This document shows positions 24,937 through 32,862 of a stretch of 64,000 bases of DNA, in pieces. Source of the DNA: Promicromonospora sukumoe 327MFSha3.1 (GTDB lineage Bacteria; Actinomycetota; Actinomycetes; Actinomycetales; Cellulomonadaceae); NCBI RefSeq assembly GCF_000385135.1, contig NZ_ARQM01000010.1, positions 868,001 through 932,000 of the forward strand, written 5' to 3'. The notes under the pieces are model-generated. The model saw only the letters and a list, made by a program, of their open reading frames with translations, was not told the origin of the DNA and ran no database searches. Each line of letters starts with the position of its first letter. The first letter of the stretch is position 1. A program made the translations under genes and the position numbers.

Positions 24937-25452
24937 GTTGCTCAGCGGGTACGCGAGGCCCGTGCCCGCGTCGACCAGGGCGGCCCGGTTCAGCGTGCCC
25001 GTCAGCGGGACGATCTCGTAGACCGCCTCCAGCACCAGCGGCGTCTGCTCCAGCCGGGCGCGCGTCGCCACGGTGACGTGCGGCGTCCAGACGCCGGGCA
25101 CGTAGTGCTTGTGCAGCTCCTCGTCGGAGGCTCCCAGCGCTTCGACCACCCGCTCCTGGCGCGCCGCGAGCACGCTCGTGACCGCCGGGACGAGGCTCAT
25201 CCGGCCGCGCCGGAACGCGGCGACGGCGTCGAACCGCACCGGCGTCGGCCCGGCGTCGGGCAGGGCCTCGACGGCGGCGCGCACCTTGTCCAGGTCCCAG
25301 GAGCGCAGCACCGCCAGGGACAGGTGCGGCAGGTGCCGGCGGTGGGTGTGCGTGGCGAGGGTGGGCACGCCCTGGTCCTCGAGCCGCTGCCACAGCCGTC
25401 GCAGGACCCGCTCGGTCGGCCTGTCGAACAGCAGGCAGATCGCCAGCGCCAC
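24928..25452 (-). CDS. 2'-5' RNA ligase/2H phosphoesterase family protein
   Basis: 174 residues with the two HxT/S-x signatures of the 2H superfamily: HLSLAVL near residue 43 and HVTVATR near residue 125, separated by the usual two-lobed fold. Family members hydrolyse or form 2'-5' or cyclic phosphodiester bonds in RNA or nucleotides; the physiological substrate is unknown. Start GTG at 25452 (MALAICLLFDRPTE). It lies 32 bp downstream of the IclR gene in the same direction, so the two may share a transcript, though no functional link is evident. Confidence 0.8.
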   Translation of the reverse strand: MALAICLLFDRPTERVLRRLWQRLEDQGVPTLATHTHRRHLPHLSLAVLRSWDLDKVRAAVEALPDAGPTPVRFDAVAAFRRGRMSLVPAVTSVLAARQERVVEALGASDEELHKHYVPGVWTPHVTVATRARLEQTPLVLEAVYEIVPLTGTLNRAALVDAGTGLAYPLSNVP

Positions 25453-25484
25453 GAGGTCAGCCTAGGCCCGCGCTCCGCACCCGC

Positions 25485-26282
25485 TCAGCGCACCATGCTG
25501 TTGCCCTGCACCGCCGCCAGCCGGGACCGGACGCTGAGCAGGGTCTCGATGATGAGGTCCTCCCGTCCGTCGCCGAGACGGCTGATCGGCACCGCGACGC
25601 TCATGGCGTCCACGGCGTGGTTGCTGAACGGGAGCGCCACGCCGAAGCAGCGCACGCCCATGCACGACTCCTCGCTCTCGGTCGCGTAGCCCTGGTAGGC
25701 CGCGCGGTCGATGATCTCCAGCACGGCGTCCTTGTCGGTGGTGGTGTTCGGCGTGATCGCGGCGATCGACTCGGGCACCAGGTCGCCCCGGGACTCGGCC
25801 GGCATCTCGGCGAGCAGGGCGCGCCCCAGCGACGTGGCGTACGCCGGGAGCCGGCGCCCGACGGCGGAGTGCATGCGCAGCGGGTGCACCGACTCGCGCT
25901 TGGCCGTGTAGATGACGTCGGCGCCGTCGAGGCGGCCCAGGTGCACCGTCTCCTGCGTGGCGGCGGCCACCTCGTCGAGCACGGCCGTGGCGCGGGCCAG
26001 CACGGGGTCGCCGTCGAGGTAGGCGGAGCTGACCACGAGGGAGTGGATGCCCAGCTGGTAGACGGTGCCGGTCGGGTCGGTCTGCAGCCAGCCCCGGTCG
26101 GTCATGGTGCGCAGCAGCGCGTGCAGGCTGCTCTTGGGGATGCTGAGGCGCGTCGAGAGCTGCAGCTGGGTTCCGGGGCCGTTCGCGGCGATGTCGTCGA
26201 GCAGGTCCAGGGCGCGCGCCGCCGACTTGACCGGACCGGTCTCCGTGGTGCCGGTCGTCTGGAACTCCTTCTGCAGCTGCAT
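25485..26282 (-). CDS. IclR-family regulator of the kdu operon
   Basis: 265 residues. The winged helix-turn-helix is at residues ~15-75 (VKSAARALDLLDDIAANGPG, LSTRLSIPKSSLHALLRTMT), followed by the GAF-like IclR effector domain (LVVSSAYLDGDPVLARATAV, ETVHLGRLDGADVIYTAKRE, YATSLGRALLAEMP, SCMGVRCFGVALPF). The ATG at 26282 has AGGAGAG upstream; a 44-codon extension is rejected because it lacks the family pattern. It is divergent from kduI, and two tandem copies of a GTTC...GAAC element lie at the predicted kdu start of transcription. By analogy with KdgR of enterobacteria it probably represses uronate genes until a keto-deoxy acid binds. Confidence 0.9.
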   Translation of the reverse strand: MQLQKEFQTTGTTETGPVKSAARALDLLDDIAANGPGTQLQLSTRLSIPKSSLHALLRTMTDRGWLQTDPTGTVYQLGIHSLVVSSAYLDGDPVLARATAVLDEVAAATQETVHLGRLDGADVIYTAKRESVHPLRMHSAVGRRLPAYATSLGRALLAEMPAESRGDLVPESIAAITPNTTTDKDAVLEIIDRAAYQGYATESEESCMGVRCFGVALPFSNHAVDAMSVAVPISRLGDGREDLIIETLLSVRSRLAAVQGNSMVR

Positions 26283-26393
26283 CAACGCTCTCCTCTGGTC
26301 CTGCCGGGTCTCTCCGTGGGCACCCGGGCAACTGACCCCGGGGGTGAATACGACAGTACCGCGAGTTCGCATACATGGACAGGGTTCCGGCCC

Positions 26394-26423
26394 TTGACCC
26401 GTGGCCCGGGTCACGTCTATCTT
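26394..26423 (+). promoter_or_regulatory. Predicted promoter of the kdu operon
   Basis: -35 TTGACC (26394-26399), an 18-bp spacer, then -10 TATCTT (26418-26423). Transcription should start near 26430, at the first operator repeat. Confidence 0.6.
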
Positions 26424-26428
26424 CGGAC

Positions 26429-26464
26429 CAGTTCACATAGACGAACGCAGTTCACAGACGAACG
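26429..26464. promoter_or_regulatory. Tandem IclR operator repeats
   Basis: CAGTTCACATAGACGAACG (26429-26447) is followed directly by CAGTTCACAGACGAACG (26448-26464), the same unit lacking two bases. Each contains a GTTC/GAAC inverted pair. Their position at and after the predicted start site fits repression by roadblock. Confidence 0.7.
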
Positions 26465-26495
26465 CGATTCGCCAGACCGACCGAGGGGCAGCTAC

Positions 26496-27314
26496 GTGAT
26501 CCAGGTTCGATACTCCACATCTCCCGGCAGCGCGGAGACGGCAACCACCGCGGACCTGCGGGAGAGCTTCCTCGTCGGGGACCTCTTCGTCAGCGGCGAG
26601 GTCCGGGGCACGTACACCCACGACGACCGGCTGCTCGTCGGCGGGGCCGTCCCGGCCGACGGCGAGGTCGGCCTCCCGGCCTGGACCGACGTGCTCGGCA
26701 CCGACAGCCACCTCGAGGGCCGCGAGCTCGGCGTCATCAACGTGGGCGGCGCGGGCCACGTCGTCGTCGACGGCGAGAAGTTCGAGCTGGAGCACCTCGA
26801 CGGCCTGTTCGTCGGCCGGGGGAGCGAGGTCACCTTCGTCGGCGCCGACGCCGCCTACTACTTCGTGTCCGCGCCGGCGCACACCGCCTACCCGACCCAG
26901 GCGCTGCGCCACAGCGAGGTGGAGCCGGTCGCGCTCGGCTCGGCCGAGGCGGCCAACGAGCGCAACCTCTTCCGGTACGTCTGGGGTCAGGACGTCAAGT
27001 CCGCCCAGCTCCAGTTCGGGGTCACGGTCATCGCCGGCGGCTCGGTGTGGAACACGTTCCCGCCGCACCTGCACGACCGCCGCACCGAGATCTACTGCTA
27101 CGTCGACCTCGACGAGAGCGACCGCGTCTTCCACTTCATGGGCAAGCCCGGCGAGACCCGCCACCTGGTGCTCCGCAACCGCGAGGCCGTCATCTCCCCG
27201 CCGTGGTCCATCCACGCCGGGGCCGGCACGGGCTCGTACGCGTTCATCTGGGCCATGGCCGGCGAGAACAACGTCTACACCGACCTCAGCCCCGTGGCGG
27301 TGGACGACCTGTGA
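26496..27314 (+). CDS. kduI: 5-dehydro-4-deoxy-D-glucuronate isomerase
   Basis: A 272-residue cupin-type zinc isomerase that turns 5-keto-4-deoxyuronate (from unsaturated uronides of pectin, alginate-like or glycosaminoglycan polymers) into 2,5-diketo-3-deoxygluconate. The four zinc ligands of KduI are recognisable with the correct spacing: H191, H193 and E198 in HLHDRRTEIY, and H240 in PPWSIHAG. DRLLVGGAVP, GVINVGGAG and GETRHLVLRNREAVISPPWS are typical. The start is the GTG at 26496 preceded by CGAGGGG. It is the first gene of the operon and overlaps kduD by 4 bp. Confidence 0.95.
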   Translation: MIQVRYSTSPGSAETATTADLRESFLVGDLFVSGEVRGTYTHDDRLLVGGAVPADGEVGLPAWTDVLGTDSHLEGRELGVINVGGAGHVVVDGEKFELEHLDGLFVGRGSEVTFVGADAAYYFVSAPAHTAYPTQALRHSEVEPVALGSAEAANERNLFRYVWGQDVKSAQLQFGVTVIAGGSVWNTFPPHLHDRRTEIYCYVDLDESDRVFHFMGKPGETRHLVLRNREAVISPPWSIHAGAGTGSYAFIWAMAGENNVYTDLSPVAVDDL

Positions 27315-28069
27315 CGACCTCGCCCTTCGACCTGACCGGCCGGTGCGCCGCGGTGACCGGCGCGGGCCGCGGCCTCGGCCAGGCGGTCGCGCTCGGGCTG
27401 TCCCGCGCGGGGGCCGACGTCGTGCTGATCGGCCGGCCCGGCAACCAGGACGCCACGCGTGACCTGGTGCTCGCGCAGGGCGGCAAGGCCGACGTCGTCG
27501 ACCTGGACGTGAGCGACCTGGACGCCGTCGAGCGGGTCGGCACGGAGCTGGCCGGCTCGCGACAGATCGACGTCCTGGTCAACAACGCCGGCGTCATCGA
27601 CCGCGAGGACTCCGTGGACGTGGGCCGCGAGGCCTGGCAGCGGGTGCTCGACGTCAACCTGAACGGGCTCTTCTTCCTCACCCAGCAGCTCGGCCGGCCG
27701 ATGGTCGAACGTGGCCACGGCAAGGTCGTCAGCATCGCCAGCCTGCTGTCCTTCCAGGGCGGCCTGCGGGTGGTGTCGTACGCCGCGAGCAAGCACGGCG
27801 TCGCCGGGGTGACCAAGGCGCTGGCCAACGAGTGGGGGCCGCACGGCGTCCAGGTCAACGCCATCGCCCCGGGCTACATGGTCACCGACAACACCACGGC
27901 GCTCCGCGAGGACGCGGACCGCTCCCGCTCCATCCTCGAACGCATCCCGGCCGGCCGCTGGGGTACCGCCGAGGACATCGCCGGAGCGGCCGTCTTCCTC
28001 AGCTCGCCCGCCGCCGACTACGTCAACGGCCACGTGCTGGCCGTGGACGGCGGCTGGCTGGCGCGTTGA
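27311..28069 (+). CDS. kduD: 2-dehydro-3-deoxy-D-gluconate 5-dehydrogenase (SDR)
   Basis: A 252-residue classical SDR. TGAGRGLG (16-23) binds the nucleotide; NNAG, the serine in VVSIASLLS, YAASK and the C-terminal DGGWLA complete the family set. As the partner of KduI it reduces 2,5-diketo-3-deoxygluconate to 2-keto-3-deoxygluconate with NADH. The GTG start at 27311 overlaps the kduI stop (GTGA), indicating coupling. No KDG kinase or aldolase follows, so that part of the pathway must be encoded elsewhere. Confidence 0.92.
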   Translation: MTTSPFDLTGRCAAVTGAGRGLGQAVALGLSRAGADVVLIGRPGNQDATRDLVLAQGGKADVVDLDVSDLDAVERVGTELAGSRQIDVLVNNAGVIDREDSVDVGREAWQRVLDVNLNGLFFLTQQLGRPMVERGHGKVVSIASLLSFQGGLRVVSYAASKHGVAGVTKALANEWGPHGVQVNAIAPGYMVTDNTTALREDADRSRSILERIPAGRWGTAEDIAGAAVFLSSPAADYVNGHVLAVDGGWLAR

Positions 28070-28130
28070 CCCACAGCAGTTCCGCATCACAGAGCCGGAC
28101 CCCGGCACCGAACGAAATCGAGGATAGACA

Positions 28131-29216
28131 ATGAAGTTCACCTCTCGACACACGGCCGCCGTCGTCGGCGTCACCCTGGTGGCCGCCGCGCTCACGGGCT
28201 GTACCGAAACCGCTGCCGGAGGCGGCGGCGAGACCGCCGCGGCCGAAGGCTGCGCCCCCGAGGACGTGACCCTCGTGGGTCAGGTCCGCAACGAGTCCAA
28301 CCCCTACGAGGCCTCGTGGCTCGACGGCGGCGACGCCTTCGCCGAGCAGGTCGGCCTCACGCAGGAGCGGCTCACGTACGACGGCGACTCGACCCGCCAG
28401 CAGGAGCAGATCAGCCAGCTCCTCGCCGGCGACACCGACTGCCTGGTCATGAACATCCTGCCCAACGGCGACTCGGACACCCCGCCCATCGTCGAGGGTG
28501 CCGAGGCGGCGGGCGCCTACCTCGTCACCCAGTGGAACAAGCCGGCCGACCTGAACGTCACCGACTACGACTACTGGCTGTCCCACCTCACCTACAACGG
28601 CGTGGAGTCGGGCAAGCAGATCGGCGACGCGCTGTCGGAGGCCATCGGCGGCTCCGGCGGCATCGTGGCCCTCCAGGGCATCCTGGACACCGGCGCCGCC
28701 AAGGACCGGTTCGCCGGGCTCGAGGAGTCGCTGGCCGCCAACCCGGACGTCGAGCTGCTCGACGACCAGACCGCCAACTTCTCCCGCGCCGAGGCGCTCG
28801 AGGTGACCAAGACGCTGCTCACCAAGCACGGTGACGACATCAAGGGCATCTGGGCCGCCAACGACGACATGGCGCTCGGCGCGCTGGAGGCGCTCCAGCA
28901 GGCCGGTCGCGACGACGTCGCCGTGGTCGGCATCGACGCCGTGCCCGACGCGCTCACCGCGATCGAGGACGGCACCATGACCGCCACCGTCTCCAGCGAC
29001 GGCCCGTGGCAGGGCGGCATCGGCCTGGCCATCGGCTACTGCGTGGCCACCGGCGAGCTCGCCGCCGAGGACATCGCCGACGAGGACCGCGCCTGGTACG
29101 CGGAGCAGTTCCTCATCGAGCAGGACAACGTCGCCGACTTCGTCTCCCCGGAGACCGACGAGGCCGACTTCGCCTGCGACAACCTCTTCAGCCGCTCGCA
29201 GGGCGCGATGTCGTGA
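28131..29216 (+). CDS. Ribose-type ABC transporter substrate-binding lipoprotein
   Basis: 361 residues. A lipoprotein signal peptide ends in the lipobox AALTGC near residue 24. The mature part is a periplasmic-binding-protein-like I (RbsB-type) fold: QVRNESNPYEASWLDGGDAF, QEQISQLLAGDTDCLVMNIL, GIVALQGILDTGAAKDRFAG, IKGIWAANDDMALGALEALQ and VAVVGIDAVPDAL. It captures a sugar outside the membrane and delivers it to the two permeases encoded behind it. The setting next to kduI/kduD suggests an (unsaturated) uronide or related oxidised sugar as ligand (inference). Confidence 0.92.
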   Translation: MKFTSRHTAAVVGVTLVAAALTGCTETAAGGGGETAAAEGCAPEDVTLVGQVRNESNPYEASWLDGGDAFAEQVGLTQERLTYDGDSTRQQEQISQLLAGDTDCLVMNILPNGDSDTPPIVEGAEAAGAYLVTQWNKPADLNVTDYDYWLSHLTYNGVESGKQIGDALSEAIGGSGGIVALQGILDTGAAKDRFAGLEESLAANPDVELLDDQTANFSRAEALEVTKTLLTKHGDDIKGIWAANDDMALGALEALQQAGRDDVAVVGIDAVPDALTAIEDGTMTATVSSDGPWQGGIGLAIGYCVATGELAAEDIADEDRAWYAEQFLIEQDNVADFVSPETDEADFACDNLFSRSQGAMS

Positions 29217-30235
29217 CCATGACGACATCCCCCGCCGAAGCCGACACCGACGTCGTGCACGCGCAGCGCCCCCGGCCTCGGCGGGGGGTGTCCCTCATGG
29301 ACGCGGGTCCACCGATCGCGCTCGTCGTGCTCTTCGGTGTCTTCGCGGCCATGAGCCCCGGCTTCCGGACGTTCTCGAACGTACAGAACGTGCTGGACGC
29401 CGCGGCCGTCCTCGCGGTCGTGACCTGCGGCATCAGCTTCGTGCTGATGATGGGGTCGATCGACCTGTCCGCGCCCGGCATCATGGGCGCCTCCGCGATC
29501 ACGGTCGCCCTGCTGGTCGCCAACAACCGCAACGACAACGACCTCGGCCTGGTCGGCGTCCTCGTCGCCGTGCTCGTCGCGGCAGCCCTCGGCTGTCTCA
29601 GTGGGCTCGCGCTGGTGGTGCTGAAGGTGCCCTCGTTCATGGCCACCCTCGGCGTCTCCGCCGTCGGCCTGGGCGTGGCCACCCTCATGTTCGCGGGCGT
29701 CCAGCCCAACATCTCCGACGCGATGCTGGAGGGCTGGGCCGTCGAGCGGTTCCTCGGGCTGGCCCGGCTCACCTGGATCGCCCTGGCCTGCGTGATCGCG
29801 GCCTGGCTGGTCCAGCGCTACACCCGCCTGGGCCGGTACGCGTTCGCGATCGGCGGCGCCGAGGAGGTGCTGGCCCTGTCCGGCGTGCGGGTCGCGCCCT
29901 ACAAGGTGGCGGTCTTCACCATGGCCGGCGCGTTCTACGGGCTGGCCGGCGTGATGGTCACCAGCCAGCTCGGCGCCGGCCTGGTCCAGGCGGGGCGGGG
30001 CTTCGACTTCTCCGCCATCACGGCCGCCGTCGTCGGCGGCACCCTGCTCATCGGCGGCCGGGGCGGCATCCTGCAGTCCACGGTCGGCGTGCTGCTCGTG
30101 ACGGTGCTGACCAACGGCCTGGTCCAGGTCGGCGTCAGCCCGTACTGGCAGGGCGGGGTCCAGGGCCTCATCGTCGTCGCGGCCGTCGCGGCCGCCGTCA
30201 TCCCACAGCGTCGTAGGAACCAGGTGACCAAGTGA
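29213..30235 (+). CDS. ABC sugar transporter permease (RbsC-like), first of two
   Basis: 340 residues with about nine to ten membrane segments. Family marks: ALVVLFGVFAAMSPGFRTFS, FVLMMGSIDLSAPGIMGASA (the GxIDLS motif), ALVVLKVPSFMATLGVSAVG, RYTRLGRYAFAIGGAEEVLA and AITAAVVGGTLLIGGRGGIL. A GTG start overlaps the upstream stop by 4 bp (GTGA); an ATG two codons later is the alternative. It forms a heterodimeric membrane channel with the permease at 31797. Confidence 0.92.
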   Translation: MTMTTSPAEADTDVVHAQRPRPRRGVSLMDAGPPIALVVLFGVFAAMSPGFRTFSNVQNVLDAAAVLAVVTCGISFVLMMGSIDLSAPGIMGASAITVALLVANNRNDNDLGLVGVLVAVLVAAALGCLSGLALVVLKVPSFMATLGVSAVGLGVATLMFAGVQPNISDAMLEGWAVERFLGLARLTWIALACVIAAWLVQRYTRLGRYAFAIGGAEEVLALSGVRVAPYKVAVFTMAGAFYGLAGVMVTSQLGAGLVQAGRGFDFSAITAAVVGGTLLIGGRGGILQSTVGVLLVTVLTNGLVQVGVSPYWQGGVQGLIVVAAVAAAVIPQRRRNQVTK

Positions 30236-31794
30236 CAACCGACCTGCAGACCGACCCCGGGCCGCGCGCGCCGGGGTCCCCGGCCGCCCTCGAGGTGCGC
30301 GGCCTGGTCAAGCACTACCCGGGCGTCAAGGCGCTCGACGGCGTCGACCTGGTCGTGCGCCAGCACGAGGTGCTCGGCCTGGCCGGCGAGAACGGCGCCG
30401 GCAAGTCCACGCTGCTCAAGGCGCTGGTCGGCCTGGTCCGGCCCGACGCCGGCGAGATCTGGGTGCGCGGCGAGAAGGTCAGGCTGCGCAGCATCATGGA
30501 CGCCGCCGACCACGGCATCGGCATGGTGTTCCAGGAGCAGTCGCTGGTGCCCAACCTGACCGCCGCCGAGAACATCGTGCTCGGCAGCGAGGGCCCGGGC
30601 GTGCGCCGCGGGGTCTACCGCTGGCGCACCATGCGCGCGCTCGCGCAGGAGCAGCTCGACAAGATCGGGTCGCACATCGACCCGCTCGCGCGCACCGACA
30701 CCCTGAGCTTCGCCGACCGGCAGATGGTCGAGATCGCCAAGGTGCTGCGGATCGAGGAGCGCACCTCGCACCCGCCGGTGATCATCCTCGACGAGCCCAC
30801 CTCGGTGCTGGAGTCCAAGGAGATCGACACTCTCTTCACCCAGGTGCGCCGGCTGCGCGAGTTCGCGTCCGTCGTCTTCGTCTCCCACCGGCTCGACGAG
30901 GTGCTCGACGTCTGCGACCGGGTCGCCGTGCTGCGCGGCGGCCAGTCGGTGGGCGAGGTGCCCGCCGAGGGTGCGGCGCCGGCCGAGCTGCACCGCATGA
31001 TGATCGGCTCGACCGGGGCCGACGACCACTACCACGACAGCGCCGCCGAGCGGTCCGACGAGCCCCGCCGGCCCCGCCTCGAGGTGCGCGGCCTGTCCGG
31101 CAAGACCTTCCGCGACGTCGACCTCGACGTGCACGCCGGGGAGATCGTCGGCATCGTCGGCGTGCACGGCTCCGGCCGCGAGGACGTGTGCCGGGCGCTC
31201 TTCGGCGCCGAGCCCACGACGGCGGGCGAGGTGGTGCTCGACGGCAAGAAGCTGGAGCTGTCCGGCACCCGCGCGGCCTGCGCCGCCGGCGTCGGCTACG
31301 TGCCGGCCGAGCGCAAGACCGAGGGCATGGTCGGGCCGATGTCGGTGGCCGACAACATGACCCTGACCAAGCAGCAGGCCCGCTGCAGCGGGCCCGTGGT
31401 GCGCCCGCGCAAGCAGGCGTCGCTCGTGGACGGGTGGATCGAGCGGCTCTCGATCCGCACCCCGCACCGGGGCACCGCGATCCAGCGGCTGTCGGGCGGC
31501 AACCAGCAGAAGGTGGTCCTCGCGCGCTGGCTGGTGGCCGGCGACGTGCGCCTGCTGCTGCTCGACCACCCGACCCGTGGCCTCGACATCGGGGCGCGCT
31601 CGGAGGTCTACCGGCTGATGCGGGAGCTCGCCAACAGCGGAGTGGCCACCGTGCTGCTGGCCGACAGCCTGGAGGAGGCGATCGGCATGTCCGACCGCAT
31701 CATCGTGATGAGCGACGGCCGCGCGACCAAGGAGGTCGCGGCCCCCGCGGGGGGCAAGCCCACCCCGCTCGACCTCGTCAAGGAGATGGTCTGA
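30232..31794 (+). CDS. ABC sugar transporter ATPase (RbsA-like, two nucleotide-binding domains)
   Basis: 520 residues with tandem ATPase domains. NBD1 has Walker A GENGAGKST and Walker B VIILDEPTS, but its signature is degenerate (LSFADRQMVEIAKVL). NBD2 has the usual weak Walker A of this family (GVHGSGRED), a good signature LSGGNQQKVVLARW, and Walker B LLLLDHPTRGLDIG, where the catalytic Glu is replaced by His446. It energises import by the flanking permeases. GTG start overlaps the upstream permease stop (GTGA). The DHPT change implies that NBD2 may bind but poorly hydrolyse ATP; a sequencing error is possible but the codon (CAC for GAG/GAA) needs two changes. Confidence 0.93.
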   Translation: MTTDLQTDPGPRAPGSPAALEVRGLVKHYPGVKALDGVDLVVRQHEVLGLAGENGAGKSTLLKALVGLVRPDAGEIWVRGEKVRLRSIMDAADHGIGMVFQEQSLVPNLTAAENIVLGSEGPGVRRGVYRWRTMRALAQEQLDKIGSHIDPLARTDTLSFADRQMVEIAKVLRIEERTSHPPVIILDEPTSVLESKEIDTLFTQVRRLREFASVVFVSHRLDEVLDVCDRVAVLRGGQSVGEVPAEGAAPAELHRMMIGSTGADDHYHDSAAERSDEPRRPRLEVRGLSGKTFRDVDLDVHAGEIVGIVGVHGSGREDVCRALFGAEPTTAGEVVLDGKKLELSGTRAACAAGVGYVPAERKTEGMVGPMSVADNMTLTKQQARCSGPVVRPRKQASLVDGWIERLSIRTPHRGTAIQRLSGGNQQKVVLARWLVAGDVRLLLLDHPTRGLDIGARSEVYRLMRELANSGVATVLLADSLEEAIGMSDRIIVMSDGRATKEVAAPAGGKPTPLDLVKEMV

Positions 31795-31796
31795 GC

Positions 31797-32789
31797 ATGT
31801 CCACCCCCGTCCTCGCCCAGCCGGCCCCCGACGCGCCGGTCGTCCACCGGCCCACCGTGGGCCAGCGGCTCACGTCGTTCATGCCGGTCATCGCGCTCGT
31901 CGTGCTGCTGGCGGCGCTGACCATCGCCGACCCCGGCTTCCTCACCCTGAGCAGCCTCACGGCGGCGGTCCGGACCGCCGCCCCGCTCATCGTGCTCGCG
32001 GCCGGCGCCACCGTGGTGGTCCTGTGCGGCGGCATCGACCTGTCGATCGCCGCGCTCTGCTCGCTGGCCACCGTGTTCTTCGCGCTGTGGCTGCCCGACC
32101 TCGGCGGGGCCACCACCCTCGCGATCATCGCGGCGACCGGCGCGATCGGGGCGCTGCAGGGCGTGGTCCACGTGCTGCTGCGCATCCCGTCGTTCATCGT
32201 CACCCTCGGCGGCATGAGCATCTTCGCCGCGATCGCCCTGGTGATCTCGGACGCCGGCCCGATCCCGCTGTCCGACCGGGACTCCACCAAGTGGCTCACG
32301 CTCTACGTCGCGGGCGTGCTGCCGATGGCGTTCGTCGTCGCGCTGGTGCTCGTCGCTGTCGTCTCCCTCGTGCTGAAGCTCACCCCGCTGGAGAGCTGGG
32401 TGCGGGCCACCGGCTACTCGGAGTCCGCCGCCCGCCTGGGCGGCGCGCCCGTCGACCTGGTCAAGATCGGCGCGTTCACCCTCTCGGGTGCCTGCGCGGG
32501 CCTGGCCGCCGTCATGCTGGTCTCCCGCAACTTCAGCGGCAGCCCGACCATGGCGGACAACCTGCTGCTCCCCGCGGTGGCGGCCATCGTGGTGGGCGGC
32601 ACCGCCATCACCGGCGGCCACGGCTCGCTGTGGCGCAGCCTCGCCGGGGCGCTCGTGGTGACCCTGCTGCGCGTGGGGCTGCCGATCGTCGGCGTCCCGT
32701 CGGCCTACGAGCAGATCCTGTACGGGGCGATCATCGTCGCCGCCGTCGCGCTCACCCTGGACCGATCGAAGGTGCTGATCATCAAGTAG
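31797..32789 (+). CDS. ABC sugar transporter permease (RbsC-like), second
   Basis: 330 residues with multiple membrane helices and the motif VVVLCGGIDLSIAALCSLAT, plus IPSFIVTLGGMSIFAAIALV, LESWVRATGYSESAARLGGA and AAIVVGGTAITGGHGSLWRS. It follows the ATPase stop by 2 bp. Two different permeases in one ribose-type system are found in some carbohydrate-uptake-2 transporters where the channel is a heterodimer. Starts at the ATG 31797. Confidence 0.92.
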   Translation: MSTPVLAQPAPDAPVVHRPTVGQRLTSFMPVIALVVLLAALTIADPGFLTLSSLTAAVRTAAPLIVLAAGATVVVLCGGIDLSIAALCSLATVFFALWLPDLGGATTLAIIAATGAIGALQGVVHVLLRIPSFIVTLGGMSIFAAIALVISDAGPIPLSDRDSTKWLTLYVAGVLPMAFVVALVLVAVVSLVLKLTPLESWVRATGYSESAARLGGAPVDLVKIGAFTLSGACAGLAAVMLVSRNFSGSPTMADNLLLPAVAAIVVGGTAITGGHGSLWRSLAGALVVTLLRVGLPIVGVPSAYEQILYGAIIVAAVALTLDRSKVLIIK

Positions 32790-32862
32790 CCCCGGCAACC
32801 ACCCAGCCGCCGTCCGATCCCGACGCCCGATACCCGGACCCCGACACCACGGAAGGTTCCCC

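Noticed and set aside
21902-25393. 1163-codon minus-strand frame antisense to the GH59-like gene
   Set aside because: Low-complexity shadow composition; the opposite strand carries a signal peptide and catalytic motifs.
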